From Flavobacterium sp. Root420 (GTDB lineage: Bacteria > Bacteroidota > Bacteroidia > Flavobacteriales > Flavobacteriaceae), in contig NZ_LMEF01000001.1 in assembly GCF_001427905.1 (NCBI RefSeq), positions 496,394 through 560,393 of the forward strand: a stretch of 64,000 nt of DNA, in the 5' to 3' direction. This document shows positions 1-7,495 of the stretch, one piece after another. Each line of letters opens with the position of its first letter. Within the stretch, counting starts at the first letter, position 1. Both the position numbers and the translations under genes were made by a program. The notes beneath the pieces were generated by a model. The model was given only the letters and a program-made list of their open reading frames with translations. It had not been told where the DNA came from and ran no database searches.

Positions 1-635
1 AATCATTAAAAATGTTTCTTGATGAAAATAAGGTAGAAAAAGACAATACACTGGTGGTTTTTGAAATTACACTTTCGAATTTACGTTCGGATGGTGAAAT
101 TGATGAGCGTGATTTTATGGACAGAGCCGAATTACTTTGTTCATTAGGTCAGACCGTAATGATTTCGAACTTCCAGGAATACTATAAAGTTGTGGAATAT
201 TTTGCTAATTATACCAAAGCCAGAATGGGATTAGCAATGGGTGTAAACAATTTAGTTGATATTTTTGATGAGAAATACTACCGTCATTTAAGTGGTGGAA
301 TTCTGGAAGCTTTCGGAAAATTATTCTACCGCGATATGAAAGTGTTCTTGTATCCGATGTTGGGTGAAGATGGTGAAATTATTACTTCTGATAATCTGAA
401 AGTACATCCAAGAATGAAAGAATTGTATAAATTCTTTAAATTCAACGGAAAAGTGGTTGATATTGTAGATTACAATCCAGACATATTAAATGTATTCTCA
501 CGCGAAGTTTTGAAAATGATCAGTCAGGGAAAAACAGGTTGGGAACCAATGCTTCCATCCGGAGTTGCCGAAATTATAAAGGAACATCACCTTTTTGGAT
601 ATCATCCGGAAAAGGAATTAGAACAGAATACATAA
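1..635 (+). CDS. C-terminal part of a conserved hypothetical protein (5' end outside window)
   Basis: The reading frame is open from the left edge with no stop before the first ATG at 12, so the gene probably begins outside the window. At least 207 residues are present. They look soluble and globular, with no signal peptide, membrane segment or recognisable catalytic motif. The sequence is rich in acidic and aromatic residues and ends in a hydrophilic tail. I do not recognise the family with confidence. A strong terminator follows directly, so this is the last gene of its transcript. Confidence refers to its being a real coding region. Confidence 0.8.
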   Translation, partial: SLKMFLDENKVEKDNTLVVFEITLSNLRSDGEIDERDFMDRAELLCSLGQTVMISNFQEYYKVVEYFANYTKARMGLAMGVNNLVDIFDEKYYRHLSGGILEAFGKLFYRDMKVFLYPMLGEDGEIITSDNLKVHPRMKELYKFFKFNGKVVDIVDYNPDILNVFSREVLKMISQGKTGWEPMLPSGVAEIIKEHHLFGYHPEKELEQNT

Positions 636-636
636 A

Positions 637-680
637 AAAAAATCCCAAGAAGAAAATACTTTTCTTCTTGGGATTTTTTT
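637..680 (+). terminator. Rho-independent terminator
   Basis: The arms AATCCCAAGAAGAAAA and TTTTCTTCTTGGGATT form a near-perfect stem around a very short loop. A run of nine T follows. It sits just after the stop codon at 635. Confidence 0.9.
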
Positions 681-686
681 TTGTTT

Positions 687-717
687 GCTTCGCCAATTCG
701 GCTTTCAGCCTCGGGTC
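687..717. repeat. Short dispersed repeat with variable palindromic core
   Basis: GCTTCGCCAATTCG is followed by a ten-base stem-loop core (ggctttcagcc region) and then TCGGGTC. The same flanks, with a different palindromic core (CTAGCG), recur at 61645-61672. Conserved flanks around a variable hairpin suggest a small family of dispersed elements. Confidence 0.6.
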
Positions 718-787
718 AAGTTTTTTTTGTTTCAGGTTTCAAGTTTTCTCACCAGTGGTTTAACAATCTTAACCTGAAACTAAAGTT

Positions 788-1240
788 TTATTTCAAAATC
801 TGCGAAGCGTGCTCTTTTGTTTTTACTTTTTCGATTACTTCTTCGATAATTCCTTTTTCGTCGATTACGAAAGTGGTTCTGTGAATTCCGTCATATTCTC
901 TTCCCATGAATTTTTTTGGCCCCCAAACACCAAAAGCATTGATCACTGATTTGTCTTCATCTGCTAAAAGTGGAAACGGAAATTCGTATTTGTCCTTGAA
1001 TTTTGTTTGTGCTTTTTGACTGTCGGCGCTAACCCCGAGAAGTTCATAATTGTTGGCTTTAAAACGCTCAAAATTATCTCTTAAATCGCAAGCTTCAGCC
1101 GTACAGCCAGGTGTACTTGCTTTTGGATAAAAGAAAACGACTAATTTTTTTCCGGCATAATCTGCCAATTTATGTGTTTTCCCGTCCTGATCTACTCCTG
1201 AGAAATTTGGTGCTTTATCGCCTGCCTTTAATGTTGTCAT
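788..1240 (-). CDS. bcp: Thioredoxin-dependent peroxiredoxin, BCP/PrxQ family
   Basis: This 150-residue cytoplasmic protein has the thioredoxin-fold peroxiredoxin signature around FFYPKASTPGCTAEAC. C46 is the expected peroxidatic cysteine and C51 the resolving cysteine, the CX4C spacing of the atypical two-cysteine BCP/PrxQ group. T43 and the later arginine near GIHRTTFVI complete the active site. The family reduces H2O2 and organic hydroperoxides using thioredoxin. Its length is normal for the family. It appears to be transcribed alone: a terminator of the upstream gene lies beyond its 3' end and an intergenic repeat region lies upstream. Confidence 0.95.
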   Translation of the reverse strand: MTTLKAGDKAPNFSGVDQDGKTHKLADYAGKKLVVFFYPKASTPGCTAEACDLRDNFERFKANNYELLGVSADSQKAQTKFKDKYEFPFPLLADEDKSVINAFGVWGPKKFMGREYDGIHRTTFVIDEKGIIEEVIEKVKTKEHASQILK

Positions 1241-1559
1241 TTTGATATTTTAGATTGTTGATTTTAGATTTTAGATTTTTTTAGAACATAGAAAAAAGAG
1301 CAAAGAGTCAAGATTTGACTTAATATCTACTGATAGATTATAATTCATAACTTATAACTCATAATTTTTTTCCATGCCCCAGAATGCAGTGAAAACCCCG
1401 GAATTGTGAAAGCTTACATTTTTTGCATTAAGAAAGCGACCGGAGGAAGCTCTTGTTAATGCTTAAAAATGTTGCTTTAACAATGAGGAGTTGAAACGGA
1501 AAGCTGGATTAGGCACATCATTAAAATTATACTATTTTTACGAGATTAAAAATACGGAA
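1241..1559. other. Divergent intergenic region between bcp and nth with repeat sequences
   Basis: Next to bcp there is a degenerate run of ttttagatt units (1246-1280), also seen at 23818-23850. Most of the right half is a long imperfect palindrome listed separately. I see no convincing gene. The in-frame ATG upstream of nth at 1491 lies inside the palindrome and is probably not used. Confidence 0.6.
1395..1493. repeat. Long imperfect palindrome (about 100 bp), MITE- or RNA-hairpin-like
   Basis: The left arm reads ATTGTGAAAGCTTACATTTT and continues to GCATTAAGAAAGC. The right arm ends GCTCTTGTTAATGC and continues to AAAATGTTGCTTTAACAAT. The arms pair over roughly 40 bases with few mismatches around an 11-base centre, GACCGGAGGAA. 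The local composition is more GC-rich than its surroundings. It could be a non-autonomous mobile repeat or the template of a structured RNA. Confidence 0.6.
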
Positions 1560-2216
1560 ATGAATAAAGAAGCCCGCGTACAATTTGTTATAAATACGTT
1601 AAAAGAACTCTACCCTACTATACCTGTACCATTAGACCATAAAGATCCTTACACTTTATTAATCGCAGTTTTACTTTCGGCACAATGCACGGATGTACGT
1701 GTGAATCAGATTACGCCATTACTTTTTGCAAAGGCTGATAATCCGTATGATATGATTAAAATGTCAGTTGAAGAAATTAAGGAAATTATTCGTCCTTGTG
1801 GTTTATCGCCAATGAAATCGAAAGGAATTCATGGTTTATCGCAAATTTTAATTGATAAACATGAAGGAAAGGTTCCGCAAAGTTTTGAAGCGCTTGAAGA
1901 ATTACCAGCGGTTGGGCATAAAACAGCAAGTGTTGTAATGTCTCAGGCTTTTGGAGTTCCTGCATTTCCGGTTGACACACACATTCATAGATTAATGCAC
2001 CGATGGAATCTTTCGAACGGTAAAAATGTGGTTCAGACTGAAAAAGATGCTAAAAGATTATTTCCCAGAGAAATATGGAACGATTTACATCTTCAGATTA
2101 TTTGGTACGGAAGAGAATATTCGCCTGCTCGAGGGTGGAGTTTGGAGAAAGATATTATTACCCGAACGATCGGTAAAAAATCAATTATAGAAGAAGCTGC
2201 TAAAAAGAAAATTTAG
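1560..2216 (+). CDS. nth: Endonuclease III-like DNA glycosylase/AP lyase without Fe-S cysteines
   Basis: This base-excision-repair enzyme removes oxidised pyrimidines and cleaves abasic sites. The start at 1560 (MNKEARVQF) gives 218 residues, close to the 211 of E. coli Nth. An upstream ATG at 1491 would add unrelated residues from a repeat. The helix-hairpin-helix motif LPAVGHKTA carries catalytic K121, and VDTHIHR carries catalytic D139, matching E. coli K120 and D138. The C-terminal segment that normally holds four cluster cysteines reads YGREYSPARGWSLEKDII and contains none; the only cysteines are C43 and C80. The enzyme therefore should lack the 4Fe-4S cluster. The gene ends inside a terminator shared with the convergent gene. 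Confidence 0.9.
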   Translation: MNKEARVQFVINTLKELYPTIPVPLDHKDPYTLLIAVLLSAQCTDVRVNQITPLLFAKADNPYDMIKMSVEEIKEIIRPCGLSPMKSKGIHGLSQILIDKHEGKVPQSFEALEELPAVGHKTASVVMSQAFGVPAFPVDTHIHRLMHRWNLSNGKNVVQTEKDAKRLFPREIWNDLHLQIIWYGREYSPARGWSLEKDIITRTIGKKSIIEEAAKKKI

Positions 2217-2230
2217 CAGCTTCTTTATTT
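2189..2230. terminator. Bidirectional terminator overlapping the nth stop codon
   Basis: AAGAAGCTGCTAAA pairs with TTTAGCAGCTTCTT around a short A-rich loop. T-rich sequence follows on the plus strand. The hairpin includes the last codons of nth and lies just before the end of the convergent TPR gene. Confidence 0.8.
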
Positions 2231-2231
2231 T

Positions 2232-3296
2232 TTACATGCTACTTTTTAGAGCATTGTATTCATTTGTCATGTCAAGGGATCTGTAAATCCCTAAAAGTGA
2301 TTTTGTTGCATCTGTATTTTTAGGCTCTAAAGCAAGAGCTTTTTTAAGATAAGGAATCGCACTGCGGGCAATATCATCTTTTTTAGCGTTTAACTTATCA
2401 TATTTCTGCATCTCTCCTGCAGAAGTTCCTAAATTTGCTATTTCATCAGCTATATCTTTTTTTTCCTCTAATTTAAGGTAAGCCATATTGATATAAGCAT
2501 CGACATAATTAGGGTCAAGCTCTAAAACATAATTGTAAATCACCTCAGCTTTAGCATAATCTTTTTTCTCCAGATAAGAATAAGCTAAATTACTATTAAC
2601 ACTTATTTTTCTCGAAGGAACCGCCTCTGTTCGTGGTTTTTCATAAAGTCCTTGCTGAATAGCTGATTCTCTGGCTTTTGGTGAAACAAAAACATCTTCT
2701 TCTTTTGTTTTCTTGTTTGTAGCCATATACAAAACTCCATTTCCTGAAAAATTAATCTTTTTTAAGGTTTCATAATATTTAATTGCCGAGTCATAATCTT
2801 TGGCATTTATGGAAGAAGATGCTGCATTATACAAGTTTAATGTATCCTTTTTATCAAACAAATAAACTTTATAGCTTTTCTCTGCACTTTCTTTGAATTT
2901 ACCGGCATTAAAATCGGCCACTGCACCATTAACAAGACTTGATTTCATTTCTTTTAATGCCGCATTCGCTTTAACGGTAAATTTGAATTTTCCTGATTCA
3001 TTTTCATATAAAAACACATCCTGATAGGCCTGAGAGGCTAATGTGAAATTATTAGCTGCATCAATATTTTTTACAGCCAAATCTTTTAAAACATTTCCTT
3101 TTAAAAAATAAAAATCTGATTTACTTTCATCAGATGCATTAAGGATCATATATTCTGTTTTATTTAAAATAGCCAACGCTTCCTGGCTTTTTCCCTTGTC
3201 GTACAAAGACTGAGCGTCTTTGATCTGGTCTTGTTGAGCAAATGCTCCGATGGTTATCAATAGAAAAAATGATACTATCTGTAGGTTCTTCTTCAT
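2232..3296 (-). CDS. Secreted tetratricopeptide repeat protein
   Basis: A 354-residue protein with an N-terminal signal peptide (MKKNLQIVSFFLLITIGAFA, cleavage before QQD). The mature part is mostly helical repeats. The clearest TPR units lie at about residues 130-175 and 235-275 (NSNLAYSYLEKKDYAKAEVI, then YNYVLELDPNYVDAYINMAY), and a last one at about 310-345 ends in LALEPKNTDA. TPR units mediate protein-protein contacts, so it probably acts as a periplasmic scaffold. No enzyme motif is visible. The gene stands alone, convergent with nth. Confidence 0.85.
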   Translation of the reverse strand: MKKNLQIVSFFLLITIGAFAQQDQIKDAQSLYDKGKSQEALAILNKTEYMILNASDESKSDFYFLKGNVLKDLAVKNIDAANNFTLASQAYQDVFLYENESGKFKFTVKANAALKEMKSSLVNGAVADFNAGKFKESAEKSYKVYLFDKKDTLNLYNAASSSINAKDYDSAIKYYETLKKINFSGNGVLYMATNKKTKEEDVFVSPKARESAIQQGLYEKPRTEAVPSRKISVNSNLAYSYLEKKDYAKAEVIYNYVLELDPNYVDAYINMAYLKLEEKKDIADEIANLGTSAGEMQKYDKLNAKKDDIARSAIPYLKKALALEPKNTDATKSLLGIYRSLDMTNEYNALKSSM

Positions 3297-3851
3297 TTGG
3301 GCTTGATTTGGTTGTTAAATACACTTGGGTTCTTAAAGCGATTTTTTTAATTAAAGAATACATTTTTAGGTGAAATGAAATTCTAAAAAATCACTTATTG
3401 CATTAATGCTTTTCATAAAAACATTTAAAAACGCACAACAAACAAACAAAATAAGTCAGTGTAATTTTTCTTCATAGATTATTGGTATTTTGGTTAAACA
3501 TTATTTCCTTCACATCATTAATTATCTAATCTTTTAATTGTTTTAATAAGAAAAACTTCCTTAATCGGTAATTTTCCCGCATTTAAAGCAACTTTTTTAA
3601 CTAAAATAAAACTAAATACCGAATAAACAAATAAATTTTAACCTAAATATAACATTTTAACTAAACCACGAGAAAAATCAGACAAAAACGTGCTCAATTA
3701 AAATTTACAAACAAAAAAAACGTATTAATAATCTTACTTTAATATTTAGATGAATAAAAAAACTCACTATCTGTATTTTCTACAAATAGTGAGTTTTCAC
3801 ACCAAAATAAATTTGGTTTAGAATAAACATCCGACTGAGATAGTGGGCTGT
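3297..3851. other. A/T-rich intergenic region, 555 bp
   Basis: No ORF above noise is visible between the TPR gene and the small ORF at 3852. The right end holds the terminator at 3756-3799. The rest is A/T-rich sequence that should include the TPR promoter, but I found no box I would defend. Confidence 0.5.
3756..3799 (-). terminator. Rho-independent terminator of the sigma factor/small ORF transcript
   Basis: AAAACTCACTAT (3759-3770) pairs exactly with ATAGTGAGTTTT (3786-3797). Read on the minus strand the stem is followed by seven T. It lies 55 bases beyond the stop of the 47-codon ORF. Confidence 0.85.
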
Positions 3852-3995
3852 TTAATTAGCTATAATCTCAAAACTTTTATCATTAACTTTCACAACTGTT
3901 AGTGCTTGTGAATAGTTTAGCAAGAAAGAAACAACTTCTTTCTTAGGTTTTAGATTTTTAGAAGCTAATTCCTTCTTAGAGTAAATTTTCGCCAT
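3852..3995 (-). CDS. Small protein of 47 residues downstream of an ECF sigma factor
   Basis: The ORF begins MAKIYSKKELASKNLKPKK and ends SFEIIAN. It is basic at the N-terminus and more hydrophobic after, with no signal peptide or membrane helix. It starts 50 bases after the sigma factor stop on the same strand, and a strong terminator follows, so the two genes probably share a transcript. The codon use looks like its neighbours. I recognise no domain. The position suggests a small regulator or an effector co-expressed with the sigma factor, which is inference. Confidence 0.7.
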   Translation of the reverse strand: MAKIYSKKELASKNLKPKKEVVSFLLNYSQALTVVKVNDKSFEIIAN

Positions 3996-4045
3996 ACTAT
4001 AAATATGTTTATATAAAGTATAACGAGCTAATTTTCAAAATAGTA

Positions 4046-4630
4046 TTAGTTGGTTAAAATAATTTGATGTTTATCAATTATTTTTCTCAAATTCATTAAG
4101 GCGTAACGCATTCTTCCTAGTGCTGTATTGATGCTAACATCCGTTAGTTCAGAGATTTCCTTGAAACTCATATCCTGATACATACGCATTACCAATACTT
4201 CTTTTTGATCTTCAGGAAGCTCTTCAATCAATCTTTTCAAGTCAACTTCGACCTGATCTACGATCATTTTAGCTTCAATAGTCAAGGAATCGTCAGACAT
4301 AACAGAAAAAATAGAAAACTCTTCTGTTTCTCTATACATCGGCATTTTTTTGGTTTTACGAAAATGGTCTACAATTAAATTGTGAGAAATACGCATAACC
4401 CAAGGCAAAAATTTACCTTCTTCATTATATGAATTACTTTTTAAGGTTTTGATTACCTTAATAAAAGTATCTTGAAAAATATCATTTGAAATATCTCTAT
4501 CAGCAATCTTTGAATATATGAATCCATATATTTTAGACTCATGTCTTTTAATTAGTATCGAAAGAGCAGTTTCATTGCCTTCGATATAATTTTTTACTAA
4601 TAGAGCGTCTGGAATATGCAGATCTGCCAT
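4046..4630 (-). CDS. ECF-type RNA polymerase sigma factor
   Basis: A 194-residue sigma-70 family protein of the ECF group. Region 2 is at about residues 22-95 (DISNDIFQDTFIKVIKTL, then FLPWVMRISHNLIVDHFRK), which binds the core enzyme and the -10 element. Region 4 is at about 130-185 (LPEDQKEVLVMRMYQDMSF, then EISELTDVSINTALGRMRYA), a helix-turn-helix for the -35 element. No anti-sigma gene is adjacent. Instead a 47-codon ORF follows. A consensus-like Bacteroidota promoter lies about 95 bases upstream. The target regulon cannot be told from the sequence. Confidence 0.93.
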   Translation of the reverse strand: MADLHIPDALLVKNYIEGNETALSILIKRHESKIYGFIYSKIADRDISNDIFQDTFIKVIKTLKSNSYNEEGKFLPWVMRISHNLIVDHFRKTKKMPMYRETEEFSIFSVMSDDSLTIEAKMIVDQVEVDLKRLIEELPEDQKEVLVMRMYQDMSFKEISELTDVSINTALGRMRYALMNLRKIIDKHQIILTN

Positions 4631-4938
4631 AATACTACTTTTTTAGTTTTTATAATTTGGAGTAATTTTTCTAAAAAGTAATTTTATTGTATAGGCGTAT
4701 CTTTTTTTGTTTATGTTAATATCGTGACCAAATTTAACAAATTATTATTTTAAAAAGCAAATAAAAACGAGAATAATTAATAGAAAAAGATCAAAAAATA
4801 TTAATAATAATTAAACTTAATCGATAAACTGCGTTAAAACATCAAATTTAAAAAATTTTAAGGATAAAAAAAATAGACATAAATAACTTACAACTAAACA
4901 CTTAAGACACTTATATCTATTTTTTTTACTTTAATTTA
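4631..4938. other. Intergenic region between sigma factor and GH16 gene, 308 bp
   Basis: It contains the sigma factor promoter. Near the GH16 end there is a weak terminator-like pair (about 4866-4880 with 4911-4926) followed by T on the minus strand. The direct repeat AGTAATTTT occurs at 4661 and 4678. No ORF is visible. Confidence 0.5.
4729..4761 (-). promoter_or_regulatory. Bacteroidota-type promoter of the ECF sigma gene
   Basis: Read on the minus strand, TTTG (4761-4758) is separated by 21 bases from TAAATTTG (4736-4729). This matches the -33 TTTG and -7 TAnnTTTG pattern of Bacteroidota housekeeping promoters. Transcription would begin near 4722, giving a leader of about 90 bases. Confidence 0.65.
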
Positions 4939-5697
4939 TTATTGGTATACACGTACATAATCTACATAATATTTTTGCGGTAACACCTTGTCATCTACTT
5001 CAGGGCCACCAAAATTCCCTCCAATCGCTAAATTTACAATTATGTAAAAAGGCTTATCAAAAGGCCATGTATCTTCATTTTTCATGGGAGGATTAAAAGT
5101 ATAAACTAAAGTTTTATCTACAAAAAAATCAATTTTATCTTTCGTCCATTCAATTGCGTAAACATGATATCCTTCTTCAATATTAGGAAAAGCAGTTCTT
5201 TTTGTGTTGATTGTATTTCCGTGGCTGTCTTGTGTATGCAAAGTTGTGTACACCATGCCCGGATCTCTTCCAATGTATTCCAGTATATCTATTTCACCGG
5301 TTTTTGGCCAATGAACTTCATCTATATTAGCACCTAACATCCAGAACGCCGGCCACAAACCGTGTCCAACTGGTAATTTTGCTCTGGCTTCGATTCGGCC
5401 ATACAAGAATTCTTTTTTGCCTTTTGTTGTAATTTTGGTCGAAGTGTATTTGTTTTCTTCTTTTTTGGCTTCAATAACAAAATTTCCATCTTTAAATTCG
5501 TGGTTTGTTTTGGTATAAATTTGTCTTTCATTATTTCCGAAACCACAAAGATTAGGACAACCATCACCAACTTCAAAATTCCAGTCTTTTTCGTTTAGTT
5601 TTTTATTGTTGAAATTTTCTTCCCAAACCAGTTTCCTTTTTACTTCTTGTGCGAAACAAAAACTGCTAATTAATAGCAATACCATTATTTTTTTCAT
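4939..5697 (-). CDS. Glycoside hydrolase family 16, probable endo-beta-1,3-glucanase (laminarinase)
   Basis: A 252-residue single-domain GH16 enzyme behind a short signal peptide (cleavage near FCFA/QEV). The catalytic motif GEIDILEYIG gives E135 as nucleophile, D137, and E140 as acid/base. Further GH16 hallmarks are GRIEARAKLP, WPAFWMLG and the terminal YVDYVRVYQ. The family hydrolyses beta-1,3 or mixed-linkage beta-glucans by a retaining mechanism. It is the last gene of the SusCD locus, 83 bases after the other GH16 gene with a hairpin in between. I see no clear lipobox, so it may be periplasmic and act on imported oligosaccharides. Confidence 0.9.
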   Translation of the reverse strand: MKKIMVLLLISSFCFAQEVKRKLVWEENFNNKKLNEKDWNFEVGDGCPNLCGFGNNERQIYTKTNHEFKDGNFVIEAKKEENKYTSTKITTKGKKEFLYGRIEARAKLPVGHGLWPAFWMLGANIDEVHWPKTGEIDILEYIGRDPGMVYTTLHTQDSHGNTINTKRTAFPNIEEGYHVYAIEWTKDKIDFFVDKTLVYTFNPPMKNEDTWPFDKPFYIIVNLAIGGNFGGPEVDDKVLPQKYYVDYVRVYQ

Positions 5698-5724
5698 AGT
5701 AGCATTTTAAATTTACAAAAATTA

Positions 5725-5755
5725 AGAAGGTCAGCCTAAAACTGACCTTCTCATT
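5725..5755 (-). terminator. Hairpin between the two GH16 genes
   Basis: GAAGGTCAG (5726-5734) pairs with CTGACCTTC (5742-5750) around a seven-base loop. On the minus strand TTAATTTTTG follows. It could end part of the transcript before the last GH16 gene, or protect the upstream message from 3' decay. Confidence 0.65.
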
Positions 5756-5780
5756 TCATTATTACTAATTAATCTATAAT

Positions 5781-7439
5781 CTATTGATATACTCTTACAT
5801 AATCAATCTCCATAGAAGACTGCGTGAAAGCCGCATCAATATTACCTCCCAAATTACCTCCCATTGCAACATTTAGAATTAAGAAAAAGTCACTATTAAA
5901 AGGCAAAGAGCCATCATTAGGAACAGAATGAATCTGAACATCGTCTACAAATGTTGTAACTGATGCCGCACTCCAAACCGCTTTATAAACATGAAATTCG
6001 GTTGAAACATTTGGTATTGTTTTAGATCCTGTATTTCCGCTTCCTCCATAGTGTCCCGGATAATGAAGCGTACTCAGAATTACATTTTGATTATTCCCTA
6101 CATGCTCCATTATATCAATTTCTCCACACGCTGGCCATGGTTTCGTAGCATAATTTTGACCCAGCATCCAGATTGCCGGCCAGGTTCCCGCGCCGATTGG
6201 AAGTTTAGCCTTAACCTCAACTTTTCCGTAAGTAAAGGCAAATTTAGCATCTGTTTTTAATCTTGCAGAAGAATAATCAGCTCCGCCTGAAGCTTCTTTT
6301 TTAGCTGTTATTTTCAAACTTCCGCCTTGTACAATTACGTTTGTAGCCGAGTTGGTGTAATTCTGTTTTTCATTATTTCCCCAACCGTTATCACCTTTAC
6401 CTAAATCGTAATTCCATTTTGTAGCATCAGGTGCTCCGTCAGTATTAAATTCATCTGACCACACTAGTTTTGTAAAATCTGCCGGTGGAGCCTGGGTAGG
6501 TTTTGTAGTGGTAAAAATATGATACCAGGCCAATGCCGGATTTCCACCCATAACTGCTCTCACTACCATTCTATTCGCTGTAATCGATAGAATCTCGTAG
6601 GAGCTCTGCCCAATATAATACCCCATAAATCCGTTATCAGAGAAATTCATTGTCGTTCCTCTGGTTTGGGTTGCGTGATTTGGGTTTGACATCACAACAG
6701 ATTCTGAAGGGCTCAATGAAACTGATTTTTTACCAGCCGTATTGTAGGATAAACAAGAATCGTCCGGTCCGCTTCCTCCGGCCACACTTGCAAAAGCAGC
6801 ATTAAAGAAAGTCGATCCTCCATTATTTAATTCAAATTTCAGCTGTTCACCTTCAAGAGAGAAAGTTAATACGTTCTCGTATAAACAACTACTGCTTGGT
6901 GATCCTGCTTTTTCAAAAGCACCTGCCATATAATAGTTTGCATAATAGTTTTTGGTTGCATCTCCATCATTTTGTCCAACACCTAAATGTCCGGGCTCAG
7001 ACGCCGACCAATACCATTTTTTAGAAGTTCCGGCTGTTAAAAACTGAACCGCTTCATCATCGCTGAAATTACTTAACACCTCAACATCAATTGTGGTATT
7101 TGTTGCAATACCTCCTTTTCCTGAAGCAATAACCGTCACCGTATATTTATTTAATCCTGTTTTGGTAAAACGTTTTGTAAAAACACCACTTGGTGCATTT
7201 TCTGTAGTACCATCAGTGAACACATATTTGTATGAAATAGCGTTATCTGCAGTTGCAGTAAGTTTTACCATTCCGGATCCATCTCCGTTGGGAGCAGCGG
7301 TTGTTTTTCCAACAATTTCAGCTTTAACCTGTAAATTTGTTGGTGCAGACAAATCACCAAAAGCGTAATCATCTTTTTGGCAACTTATCACTAACAGCAG
7401 TGCGAAAAGTAATACGAAGTATTTATTATATTTTTTCAT
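5781..7439 (-). CDS. Multidomain GH16 lipoprotein, surface laminarinase of the glucan locus
   Basis: I choose the start at 7439 (MKKYNKYFVLLFALLLVISC), because it gives a proper SPII signal with lipid-modified C20; the longer ORF start at 7469 adds ten residues before the signal. After the lipobox come a PKD-like beta domain (about 30-125), a beta-rich domain of the kind seen in Sus-type glycan-binding proteins (about 130-310), and a GH16 domain (about 320-552). The catalytic motif is GEIDIMEHVG, with E440, D442 and E445. The second acidic stretch after the lipid cysteine (QKDD) suggests surface export. It probably cleaves beta-1,3-glucan outside the cell. It follows the glycan-binding protein gene by 56 bases. 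Confidence 0.92.
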   Translation of the reverse strand: MKKYNKYFVLLFALLLVISCQKDDYAFGDLSAPTNLQVKAEIVGKTTAAPNGDGSGMVKLTATADNAISYKYVFTDGTTENAPSGVFTKRFTKTGLNKYTVTVIASGKGGIATNTTIDVEVLSNFSDDEAVQFLTAGTSKKWYWSASEPGHLGVGQNDGDATKNYYANYYMAGAFEKAGSPSSSCLYENVLTFSLEGEQLKFELNNGGSTFFNAAFASVAGGSGPDDSCLSYNTAGKKSVSLSPSESVVMSNPNHATQTRGTTMNFSDNGFMGYYIGQSSYEILSITANRMVVRAVMGGNPALAWYHIFTTTKPTQAPPADFTKLVWSDEFNTDGAPDATKWNYDLGKGDNGWGNNEKQNYTNSATNVIVQGGSLKITAKKEASGGADYSSARLKTDAKFAFTYGKVEVKAKLPIGAGTWPAIWMLGQNYATKPWPACGEIDIMEHVGNNQNVILSTLHYPGHYGGSGNTGSKTIPNVSTEFHVYKAVWSAASVTTFVDDVQIHSVPNDGSLPFNSDFFLILNVAMGGNLGGNIDAAFTQSSMEIDYVRVYQ

Positions 7440-7495
7440 TTTGTTATTTTTTATAAAATGTAAATTCATTTTAATCTCTTTAAAAAGTGCTTATT

